Both the position numbers and the translations under genes were made by a program. Below the pieces are notes generated by a model. That model had not been told where the DNA came from. It did not search any database and was given only the letters and a program-made list of their open reading frames with translations. From Antedon mediterranea (lineage: Eukaryota > Echinodermata > Crinoidea > Comatulida > Antedonidae): 64,000 nt of DNA. Positions 11,601 to 24,000 of this stretch are shown in pieces (position 1 is the first letter of the stretch; every line of letters begins with the position of its first letter). Where the stretch lies: assembly GCF_964355755.1 (NCBI RefSeq), contig NC_092670.1, positions 24,909,795 to 24,973,794 on the forward strand, given 5' to 3'.

Positions 11601-14600
11601 AAGCATGCAATAGCATTCCATTCTGCGTATATTATATCGAACAGCAAAACATTAGCACGGCAAAGTCATCACCAACAATGCGCGTGAGCGTGTGAGTTAT
11701 GACTCTTTAAACATGCAGTACGTTTTTTTTTACCTGGCCCTGAACACCGTGAGGGTGTGATGCAATTTGTTGCAAATAACCGTGAGAAGTGTACGTGTGC
11801 AACGAACGTGAAGAAGCGAAAGATGGGGAGAAAAGCATACATACATTTTTCGTGAAATTTACGTGATTAATAATAAGACGATTAAAATTAAAATATACAA
11901 TACAAAGAAATACATTTAAAATATTTTTACAAATACTATTACATACCAAAAACATAACGATTTCAATATTGTGAGTGTAAATGTGTATAAAGATGAAAAC
12001 AATTATATTTAAATTTTTATTTAAATTTTATTGAAACATCATCTGTTATATTAACACTTTGATTAAAAAAATCATGAGATATTGCAATTTTTAAATTAAT
12101 TTCTATTAAATAATATTCAGGATCAATTTTGTCAAAAACTAATGAAAGTACAGGGTTATTTATTATAATTAACGGGAAATTAGCGAAGATGGTATAATTG
12201 CGTACCATCAAAAACACATCATCAAATGGAGACGCTAATGGAATGATCATCTTGATAGATTAAGAATAAATCTTGCAAGGCAGGTGGAGGGAATCCAAGT
12301 AATTTTATCATCAATGAAGTAAATTCAAGAAAATTACTTTTCCTTTCAAACAATTGAAGGTCGCTGTATTATCCGAGAATTTCTAAACGACGTAACGCTG
12401 GATTTGGTTCGGTTGAGTTAATAACGGATATGGCTTGTTATGTTCTATGTAGCGTGGAGTCAAATTTACATCAGAGTTATTATTTATTCACTGCTTTTAT
12501 AATATTATAAGAATTTTCTCTATTTTCTTACAATTAGTCACAAGTCATTGCATGCCTTGTAAGCAATTAAAGTTTTATACGTAAAATCGCAGAGGAGAAC
12601 GAAAGCTAAAACACAAGTTTCAAATTACAAACACCCGGTTAAAATTAATATTAAATATTTATAAAATTTAATGAAACTTCTGTTTCATATTTCTTGATGT
12701 TTTTACGGTAATGGTTAAATCCTGTGTTGTTACTAAGTGTTTTACATTTTTCAATGAATTGTTTATAATATTGTGAAGCTAATTTGGCTAAAAGCAGGAT
12801 TGTGAATTATAAATTTAGTATTAGTGCCTTGTCTAGACAATCACAGCTTTTTGGAAAAAATAATATCATCATTGTTAGTATAGGGCTAGAATATTTAACT
12901 ATTCTAAACTAAAATCCATTTTTATCATAACATTTTATGATTCCAAATTGTCCAAAAAAATGTTTTTGTCTATACGTTTATCATTGTATGCAAGTGCATA
13001 GGGTATATAATGCAGTGTGAACACCAATATATACATTGATATACATTACATTACGCAACACACAAAACAACATTCAATAAATTAGAAATTCTTGAATAGA
13101 ATTTAGCGGTATGAGAACTTCAAAAACTGAAGAAGGACTAACTTGAATCTTCAGGGCTGCCATTTATCTTTGTGCTTAAGTGAAGATATTTAAGCAGTGC
13201 TAATAAGTGAAAAATTCCTTTAGCTTTATTAATCAAATTAGTTTTTTATACTTTAGGAATAGACTTTGCCATCGAAGATTTAGGGGAACAAAATATGCAT
13301 AAGAATGTTTTTTGAAAACTGACTTATTATAGCAAAATGAAAAAATATTATTTGTTGCTAAAGCATGTTTGATAAATGGACACCTGTAATTTACAGGGTG
13401 TACCCTGAATAAGCTGAGTGCAAGCATTAAATTGAAATATTGTATGCGCACAAAATAAAAAAACAACCATCAAGTTTTCATAAGAATCAAGTGTTTCTGT
13501 ACATTTCAAATTTTGTCATAAATTATATTTAAATGGCCAAAAAAACATCCAAAATGAACTATATTACTGGCTTATGTAATTAATATTGAATTGAAATAAA
13601 GTGATTTATTATAATATTCACTGATACAAAAATAACCAGAAGTTAAAGGTTTTTTCCCAGAACAGTACAGTTTTATATCAATTTTTATAATAAATTATAT
13701 TTTTAATCAAAAAAAATTATAAACAGACGTATACTCTACAAATGTAATTTATGTTGAATTGAAATAAAGTTATTTATTAATAATATTCACTGATTGGAAA
13801 AAAAGCAATTTGATCATAAAACACAAAGAACACTCATACAAAAAGATATATAACAATTAACAAAAAAAGACTAAAAAAAAACATTATTAAATATACCACT
13901 TAACATAACAAATTCGTATTCACAATAAGTGAAGGAATATAAAAAATATTTCAAGCATTTAAACACTTTGTTAATTAAATTCATAATTGCAAAAAATAGA
14001 TTACAATAAATATTCGGTATAAAAATATAAACCAAAGCATTTGAAACAAAAATGAAAGGTAGTTTGTGTACAAAATTGCTCGAAGATAACCAATTAAACA
14101 TTATAGATATTGTTATTATTTAAATAAGAAAGAATAAGAAAAAACCAAACAAACCAAAATAAAGTAGGTTAATACTTTTCAAAGCAATTTATGTAAATTT
14201 CAAAGGTCAGCTATTTTTAAAAGACATTTTATAATCCTGTTTTGGAGAAGGTATACAATTGTAGACTTGTGTTAATGACAAGACAACTAAATCAAAACAA
14301 TTGTATTAATAAATAGTATTAATATGGAATACTGCAGTAAAGGTGCTGCAGAAACAATTAGAGCTCATTTAAATGACATTGATACATGTAATGACTTGTT
14401 GGAAACTTTCCTTTGAATTAATGAACATTTTAAAAACTTAATTATTTTGGACTGGCTAAATTTCCTTCAGCGGAAAGTCTATTTGGCTATTATGATGTTG
14501 ATTTTGATGATGTTGATAATAATGACGATGACAATGATAGTGATACCAAAAACAGGAATATGCCAACTAGTATCAAAGCATGACCATGCACACCCTTCAC

Positions 14601-14829
14601 CATCCCACACATCTGTAGTGCAGATTGCATTTTGTGCTGTTGAACTTCCTATCTTAAGTATCAAACAAGTTCCAGAAACCAAAATGGCCCCATGGCATCA
14701 TGCATTCCAGGTAGAAGGCCTACAATTTTTGTAATGGGTGCGCTTTTTGTATAATTGTCTAAAAAGTAAAAAAACGTAATAGTAGTCAACTACTTTGTGT
14801 ATAACTATAAATAAAAAGAAGAAGCTTAC
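8669..14829. other. No gene recognised; probable SDK intron
   Basis: AT-rich sequence where the next SDK exons (Ig4) would be expected if introns were short, but no Ig motif was found on the minus strand. It contains the possible coding relic at 12003-12478 and CTGCAGTAA palindromes around 10985 and 11520. Confidence 0.45.
12003..12478 (-). pseudogene. Possible degraded coding sequence of unknown origin
   Basis: Three minus-strand stretches in shifting frames look protein-like. They are VNLTPRYIEHNKPYPLLTQP (near 12470), LEFTSLMIKLLGFPPPALQD (near 12330) and FDDVFLMVRNYTIFANFPL with following residues (12220-12017). Stops and frame changes separate them. This could be a dead transposon or gene relic, or chance in AT-rich DNA. 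No family was recognised. Confidence 0.22.
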
Positions 14830-15005
14830 TGTAGTATGTAAGATTTGCAGTAACTTCAATTGGTTGCTGGTTGGGCATTGATGCAATGCACACATACGCT
14901 CCCTCGTCCGATGTTGTAGGTGCATATATCCCATATTCAGAACTGGTGGCATCAGCAAGGACTTCACCATTTAACTTCCATGTGTAGCTGAGCTGATCTA
15001 GTGGT
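14830..15005 (-). CDS. SDK: SDK exon: second part of Ig domain 3
   Basis: This 176-base exon starts in phase 2 and ends in phase 1, with a TTGTTTTAG acceptor and a GTAAGC donor. It encodes PLDQLSYTWKLNG and the SDEGAYVCIAS motif with the second cysteine, ending at NLTYY. It is the most downstream SDK exon recognised in this window. Confidence 0.92.
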
Positions 15006-18000
15006 CTAAAACAAATGTCATACAGATTGTAACTTGGATTTGGAGTGATAATAATATAAAACGTTGCTAAAGTGAGAAATGCTCTTAAAAATTAAACAGC
15101 ATTATTATTTATTTTTAAAGGGACACCTTCAAGACACAAAGTTAACAATGTGTCCCCTGAATTAGGAGTCTTCCTGAATAGGCTACCTTTCCTCTTCTTC
15201 ATTCCACAGGAAAGTGTCCCCTGAATAGGGGTTTCCGAATGATAAGACATTTTAGTTTGTCTTGCAAAAACTACTTCAATTTTTAATAACGCTTTAGATA
15301 CTCAATATTATCTGATGGCATAGTACATCCTAGTAATTTACACTTCTTACAAATGTCATGGCACCAATGATGTACTAAATCTGAAGTATGATCTTTCATA
15401 ATCATAAACCATGTTATGAAAAGACGACAGGTGCCAACATAACTAATTATACGAGACTTGTTTGTCGACGCCAACCCTCATTGTAAACTTTACAACTTTT
15501 CCAAAATTCTGGAAACCCTTATAAAAACTATATTATATACTCTTTATGTAATCAATTATTTAATTTATATTACAATTCAAACATTAATGGAGCTGTAGCA
15601 TGCTGGTTAACGTGCTTGTCTTCCAATCCTAAGTTCCAGGGCCCAAATCCTGACCTAGTGTCGGGGTTACAAATCATGACTGTAAAATTCCTGTCGACTC
15701 AAGTGAGACTTATGATATAGTTTATACATCCTGTAACTAGCATGTTTCTCAGTTGGGTGTGTACAGTATAAAATTAATATTAACAATGAATTGATAAGTA
15801 ATAATAACACAGTTATACATACCTGGCATTTACAATACATTCAAGACTAATGAGTAGATCTGTGTCGATGAATACTGTGTTTTTAGGTGGTACAATGAGA
15901 GTTGGAGGAATTATACTGTTATCAATACTACCTGTAATAAAGCAACCATCATATAAAAGTATTAGTATTTTGTTTTGTCAATAAAGACATTTTTCAATAA
16001 AGCTTATCAATCAATAGTATAAAAAATAATATCATTACTGTACATGGCTGGATCACAAAAAGGATGTGGGTAGCAGATAAAACCTGAACAGAACAGAGAC
16101 ATATTAGCTAATAATGCATAGGATAAGATATAATAATAATAATACCACATTTATATAGCGCCCTTTTCATGAGTAATCATGCTCAAAGGCGCTTTACAAG
16201 CATTATTACCCCAGTATTTTTTTTGGGATCAAACACGTATGGAGTAACCAGCGCAAAGTTGTGTCTAGATCTAACTGGGTACCCATTTATACACCTGGGT
16301 GGAGAGAGGCAACGTAAATAAAGTATCTTGCCTACGGATACAAGCAATGCGGCGAGAGTTGGATTCGAACCTAGGTCTGACGATTGGTAGTCCAACGTCC
16401 AACACACTGCGCCACACGCCCTTACCCATAAGATACAATATACAATAAATCCAACCTCTCATGGATGGAGTAGTTAAAATTAGGGTACAAGCTAATCGAG
16501 ATAAACTGAGTAGATAAAACAAATGTACAAGACCAATTTATCAAACAAAAATTAATGGATCAAAATGGAGACGAAAATGTGAGCATTCTCAAAAGAAAAT
16601 GTTACGAAAAACGTAATGCCACAGTATGAAAAAAGTTTTTAATTATCATCAAAACAAGACATAAAAATCAATATTTCCCACTTTATAATATAAAGCAGCA
16701 AAGTTTGCAACTTGTTATTCAATTTCCTTTACATACTGTACATCAACCATTTTGTCTATTACAGGTAACAGTTTATGCTCTGTCTAGAAACAGGCAGACA
16801 AGATGCCAATACAGTGGTAAGCTGCGTTTAAAGCATCAATGGTTTTAGCACAGGTAACTGAACAAAGAATATTATAAATGTCTTTCAAGACAACAAAATC
16901 AATATAGTACTGGCATATAAAAATTAAGTGAGCAAGGGAGATAAATTATCATATCTACAAAGGTCAACTTCTATTTTTATACATTTTCTTAAGCTCTGTC
17001 CACACTATCAAATACTAAATAGACAAAAAAGTGTGATATACCCAAATATGGTAGTAATATGACATCATCATGTCCATATATGGGCATATATTTGTTGTCG
17101 CATAAAGTTTGATAGTGTATAAAAGAGCTTTATACTCATCTAGAAAAATAAATTTAATAATGATAATGGATAGTTAATAATATCTAATCATTCTTCTTAA
17201 AGAAAGGGCATATGTTTTCTAAAACACATTCTTTCTATAAGTACTGTAAACTAAGTGACTGAATTGATCTATAGGAAAACATGAATCATGTATTCCTACA
17301 GATCTGATTTTAATAGAACCCGAGTGTTTAAAATAAAGAGAAAAAAATAGACATTTTTATACAATTAAATTAGCTTTTAATACTGTACCAAAGTAAATTT
17401 AATGTCAGCTTATTTAGGAAACCGTATATCAACTGTCATGTTATACAATAATATTTTTAACTTAGTGTTCAACTAACAACTATTTATTTGGGCAGTGAAG
17501 GACATTTTTGTTAGTATATTTTTTCAAATTCATATTCAAAATGTGGCTTGAACGTTGACAAAATATGCAGCATCACATAGTCATATACAGCATCACTATT
17601 TTACCCTCAATCAAGACTTGCATTCACATGCAAATAATCTAGACATGCATTCACATTACACATTTAATCAAGACCTCAATTCACATTGCATACAGTATTT
17701 TCTAGACTTGCATTCACATTACATACTTTCTAGACTTGTAGTCACATTACATACTTTCTAGACTTGTAGTCACATTACATACTTTCTAGAGTTGTAGTCA
17801 CATTACATACTTTCTAGACTTGCATTCACATTACATACTTTCTAGACTTGCATTCACATTACATACTTTCTAGACTTGCATTCACATTACATACTTAATC
17901 TAGACTTGCATTCACATTACATACTTAATCTAGACTTGCATTCACATTACATACTTAATCTAGACTTGCATTCACATTACATACTTAATCTAGACTTGCA

Positions 18001-21000
18001 TTCACATTACATACTTAATCTAGACTTGTATTCACATTTCATACTTTCTAGAGTTGTAGTCACATTACATACTTTCTAGACTTGTATTCACATTACATAC
18101 TTTCTAGACTTGTATTCACATTACATACTTTCTAGAGTTGTAGTCACATTACATACTTTCTAGAGTTGTAGTTACATTTCATACAGTACTTAATCTTATT
18201 AATTTAATCTAGATTTGAATTCCCATTAAACATTTAATCTAGAATTGCATTCACATTAAACATTTAATCTAAACTTATGTTCAGATTACGCACAAAATAA
18301 ATCCAATACTACATACGCTAAACTTGCGTTCAGATTACGCACAAAATAAATCCAAATACTACTGTACATACGCTAAATACTTACTCTGCACATTCAATGT
18401 GATTGGCTCACTAACTTTTACAGCTCCAAATTTCTGATTAGCTGCACTACATTCGTAAGTGGATGCGTCATCTATCTTAGCTGCTAGGATTATAAGACGT
18501 CCATCCAGGCTTGTTACTTTGTTAGCCCCTTGTAAATTACCACCATCCTGCTTCCAGCTATAGGAAGGTATTGGAAAGCTATCTGCAAAATGAAAAGATA
18601 GATTTTAAGATAAATTACACATCAGTCTGTATCCAGGCGTTACTGTAGGTATGGGAAAGCAAGATGGATAAGTATGAGGACAGGATAAGTATGAGTACAA
18701 GATAAGATAGATTACACATCATTCTATATCCAGACGCAAGGTAAGGTATTGGAAAGCTATCTGAAAGGTGGATAAGACTAGAGAAAAACCGACATCAGTC
18801 TGTTGATGACAGCTAATCAAAGTGAATTTGAAAGTGTATGCCTGGATGTGTTTTCCGAATTATTGGTAGCCTTACTGTATGCCATTGGTGTATGGTACAG
18901 TATGATTGAAAATACTTATAAAGGCAAACCAATTAAACTTACATCTGAACAAATACCGAAAACATTATGACTTTGCAACCTTAAATGGTTAGTTACAATG
19001 CTGATGGGTTTTAACTGTTTTAGTTACCCTGTTATTTAAAATATTCAAATATTTTTCTGCTGTCACTATTTTTGTTTATCTAATAATACAATTTTTAATT
19101 AGAAATTCATCCTCAATATATTTTATTTTTGCATATTTTTTAGGGGGGAAATTTCAGCACGGCAAAAAAAGTGTTCATTACATCAACCCTTTGCATAATT
19201 TATTATTTAACTATTTCAATGAAATATAAAGATTTTTTTAGATTGATGAATTTATAGAGCTAAAGGTCTTACTATTAGTATTACTTCCTTTAATTTAATA
19301 TCTAGGCTTCTGGCTTTATACAGTCTATTAACACAATCATTTCACTTCTTTAACTGACACTAAACACAAACAGATACCAAAAAATACACATTTCTACTGA
19401 GACTGTGAAATCTTTAATTATTCTTCACACTAAACTTTGATTTATCTAAATGTTTAAAACTGGCAACAGGCATGTAACAGATGAGTGGACACTGCAACAA
19501 CAGTCAGAATAAATTTCAACTTTGCAACTTGCAACTATAATCAGTCTTCCTGCATTGGGAATTTTCATAAGCAATGAATTAAAAAGTCATAGATAAATTG
19601 TTCAAGTATTTCTGCATAAATCAACACCTGTTTGATGATACCATCCATCACTGTACTGGATTCACTGATGGCAGCACCTCACCTTCTCAAGAACTGTGTC
19701 ACAGATATTCTACTGCAGTTCTGCACTACCTGCAATGTTTACTGCAGTAACCATACAACTTATAAATATCATGTAATGTAAAAAATAGTGTATTTATTTA
19801 TTAATGCAGAAATCACCATTAAACTATATGGATGGGACAAACTGAAAACTATTTGAAAATGATTCTACTGCAGTTACTACACTAACCTCCTGTATTGTTG
19901 ACTGCAGTTACTACACTAACCTCCTGTATTGTTGACTGCAGTTACTACACTAACCTCCTGTATTGTTGACTGCAGTTTACTACACTAACCTCCTGTATTG
20001 TTTACTGCAGTTACTACACTAACCTCCTGTATTGTTTACTGCAGTTACTACACTAACCTCCTGTATTGTTTACTGCAGTTACTACACTAACCTCCTGTAT
20101 TGTTTACTGCAGTAAACTATACAACTTATAAATATAATTTAATGTAAAAAAAATAGTTGTTGATTTATTAATGCAGAAATAATTGATGGGTGGCATAAAG
20201 TGATAAAAACTATTTCTAAATAAATTATTGTACTGTAGTTACTACACTAATGCATTGCTTACTGCAGTAAATATACAACTTAAATATCATCAATTTCCCT
20301 GTATTTGGTGTCTTTTGGAATGATACTGCATGATTTGATAGTATTTTTAGATTCTGACTGAAATTATGATTGGATTGGATAAAAATATACCACTATTTGT
20401 AACCATCCATTGACACGCACAAGTATTTTGTATGCTTCAGTAATGTTGGCTACAGTAATGTTAAAATCAGTTTTATTGATAGCACGTCACTATCTCCTGC
20501 ATCGTTTTAAGAATAATGTAGATTTTATAACATACAATACGCTATCTTTAAGTGGTTTGGAAAAATGAGCCCACTATTAAAATCAGTTGGCATCCTTTGT
20601 GTTTTAAAACCATGTAGGTTAAGAACGGTAGTCTCAATTTACATCAATCAATACATGTATGTGCTCTGCAAATCACACGCTATAATAAGTAAGTTTATAC
20701 GTATACATGTAATGATGTACAGCGTGCTAAGTACAATATTTAATTGAAATAATAAATATAGAAATGTAAAATGTATTTCGATCCTGAACTGTTTTCTAAA
20801 ATGGCAAGTTTTAAATTGAAACAAAAAACGAGATTTAAAACCTTTTGTAACAATTTTAGTGACAAATTTAAAAAAAAATGTTTTTATTAATATTTATACT
20901 ACTAATACAGTAGTGGTTCAGAGTATATTCATTTTCTTTATTGCTATAGTTATTTGACAATAGGTACAATATAATATTATGATTTTAATTTCTTTCATTG

Positions 21001-24000
21001 TATTTCACTACACAGCATAACCTATTTGAGACCAAACAGTGTCCCTTTATTAATAAGGGTGTCCCCTGAATAGGGGTACTGTAAGGCTGTTTTATTATAA
21101 ATATTTCTCCTTGTTTGTTTCTTGGGAAAGTGTCACCATAAAACTAAATATTTATTGATAAATTATGTTTATAAAGCAATAAACCAATTTTGTTATAGGA
21201 AATTGTTTGAGATCTAAACTGTATAAAACCTTAATAACTACAACTGTAAATATTTTATGATAATTTTACAGTAATAAGCAATTTTTTTCTCCTGTATATT
21301 AAATATCTGTAACACTGCAAAAAACAAATGATAGTTAAACACCAATCTAACATGCTACGATCTAAAAATAAACGACGATGAGGTAATTTATCTAGCTTCT
21401 TGATAGTTGAAATTGACTGTAATTTTCTCTTATTTCATATCAATGATTAATACAATTCTAATATTTCCACAAGTTCATACAGAACTGGACAAACGATTCG
21501 TTGAAACACTCAACTACAAAATATCTGTGATTGCATTCCTGATTGACAGAATAATTGTTGAAGAGTATGTTGCTGTGGAAAGCCGCTCTCAATTTTATGT
21601 GAGGCAAACGGCTGATGTTAACAGTTGTTAGTATTTCTCTGTGAATGGTCTGTGATCCTTACTAGTATAATTACTTCTGTTTAAATCAACCTAATCAGTG
21701 TTAATGGTTGTAACATGTGATGAGTGATTCTCAACAAGGCTTAAAACATTAATCATGTTGCATGTTTATTGTGTCACAAATTGATCGTTCAATTTACCTA
21801 ATAAGATAAAAGTCTCCTAAAAGCAAGTCAATTATAATAATTGTTATAGCCATCTTGGCTAGGAACAATCATTCAGTGAACCTACCTATGAACTGAACTT
21901 TCTAACAAATGTTTTTAATGAAAATTAAATTTCTTTGATTATTAGTTTGTAATTATTGAATATATTTTATACTTTACTTTGTTTATAGCATGACAAATTG
22001 ATTGTGTGTTAAACTGTATCAATGGCCGTATCTACAACTACCTGTATAAGTGCTTGCAGAATCCCGACAAAATGTGTTGTCCCCAGTAGGTCAACTAAGA
22101 TCTACGATTGTTTAGTTCCCTCAACCTTAAACTACAGTAGTTGTAACATTTGAAAGTATTCAGTAGGACCACACATTTAGAAATGTGAAAAGGGTTTAAG
22201 TGGCAAGACACATTTGTTTGAGTATATAAAATATGTATGTAAGGGATGATGCTTCAGTGATATGGATAGCATGAACTAGAAGACATTATTAGGTCAATGT
22301 AGTGGCAACTGTCACTTGGATGTCACAAGATATACTTGACTCCACATCAACATTAGAATGATCATAAGAAAAAGGTATACAATTACTAATAATGCATAGT
22401 TAATGTATTATATAGTCACTGGTGATAATAACTATTTCAAATGGTTTTACATCAAGTAGTCTTAGTTTATAAAACAAAAATTAGTTTATTGTTATGTAAT
22501 AGTATAATATGTTTATAGTGAAACAAAATTAAACAATTAAATTGATAAAAATTAGACCATTTCTTATAGTTTGTTGTAGTGTTATTATTGAGACAGAGAA
22601 ATGGTTAAATATCTTAAGATTTCATGTCAGATGAATAGTACAGTAGCTAGGCTATGGCAAGCCAAATATTTCAAAAGTGCACAATCCATCTTTAGAGAAA
22701 GAATCATGTGTCATTGTTTTAAATTGTTTGTAGTAATTTCTTATGTATTGAAATGTTAAATAAAGGGGTAATGATTAATAAAAATAATCATACCAATTTC
22801 TGGGCAGGTCAGAACAATAGCATTACCCTCAACTACAGACACAGATTGAGAACTTGTTTGAAAATCATCAATATCTGAAAATAGAACAAAAAAATTAAAC
22901 CATAAATCATAACATATAAAATAAATAGCTGTTCTGTACCATGCCAGTATATGAACACTTTTGAGAGATCAACAACCAGCCTACAATATAAATCATACAA
23001 CAATTTCTGAATAAAAAGTGTCATTTTGGAAATTGTTTGCTGTAGTACAAACTGTCACATTGTATCCACCTTGTTGGATTTGAATGCGTAAACTTTAGTC
23101 CTTCACAAACACAGTGCTTTTAATCGAGGATATTGTTGTGAGCTTTTTTTATGTTTAAAAGAAAAAATATATACTGCAAATCATATTTTTTTTTTTTACC
23201 AAATGTCAAATTTTCCATTTTTAAATTCCATTCGTTTTTAATGTACCATAAAAATGATATTCTTGAATTATGGTCTTGGAATTTAATCACTTGCTTTTAG
23301 ATTTTACATTTTTATACATTTTACATCTTTTAAATTACTTTTACTTTTAATATACAGTAGAGCATAAAATGTCAAAATGTCATTTGGGATATTAATATTA
23401 ATTTTCCTCATTCAGAATAAAAACTATATTATACAATGTGAACATGCTGATTCATTTTGTAATTTAACATCTCCCTTGATAGTAATTAAATAAAATTGTT
23501 TCATTTAACCTTTACAATGCACAATATATCAATTTTGTTTCTTTTTAGTTTATAATATTGTTGTCTGTGGTATTTCTGTTTCATGTACACAGTACAATAT
23601 TAAATCTATTTTCTGTTTGTTACCAATTGAAAATGTAATCAAGATTTGTTGCCAATGTCAGTAATCCTAAAAGCTAAATATAGACGTGATGTTGTCTCCA
23701 AAAGTATACATTTGTCAGCCGAGTCATTAAATACTTTACTCTCTTATGAAAAATTACAAAAAAAATCACATTATGGTAGTGTACATTCTTCTTCAGTCTT
23801 TGAAAGTTCTTTGTTAATGTCTGATTTTGGGTATGTTCAGATCCGTGGAGTTATGCTTTCGTATCGCAAGCAATGTCATATTATAATTAGCGTCGTAACA
23901 GCAAAGTGTTCAGATTTGCCTAGCTAACGCTTTCGTTTCAAACTAATTGTCACCGATTTGGTTGAACATCTGGTATGCAGGAGTAAATTTGATTGGTTAA

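Noticed and set aside
11707-11955. A minus-strand coding exon with a GTAAAA donor
   Set aside because: The peptide has no recognisable domain and no acceptor precedes it.
14447-14734. A plus-strand 95-codon open frame with a hydrophobic start
   Set aside because: The hydrophobic run is an ATGATG/ATT simple-repeat artefact, and no splice partner or homology is apparent.
16271-16522. Minus-strand open frames at the SINE
   Set aside because: They lie in a tRNA-derived SINE; the tRNA-like head is also not a functional tRNA gene because the stem pairing is not intact by inspection.
21407-21631. A plus-strand 74-codon open frame
   Set aside because: It begins at TTG rather than ATG, lies inside an SDK intron on the other strand, and matches nothing I recognise; part of it looks protein-like, but support is too thin.
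23646-23927. A plus-strand 93-codon open frame
   Set aside because: It runs into the left inverted end of a MITE and has no family resemblance.
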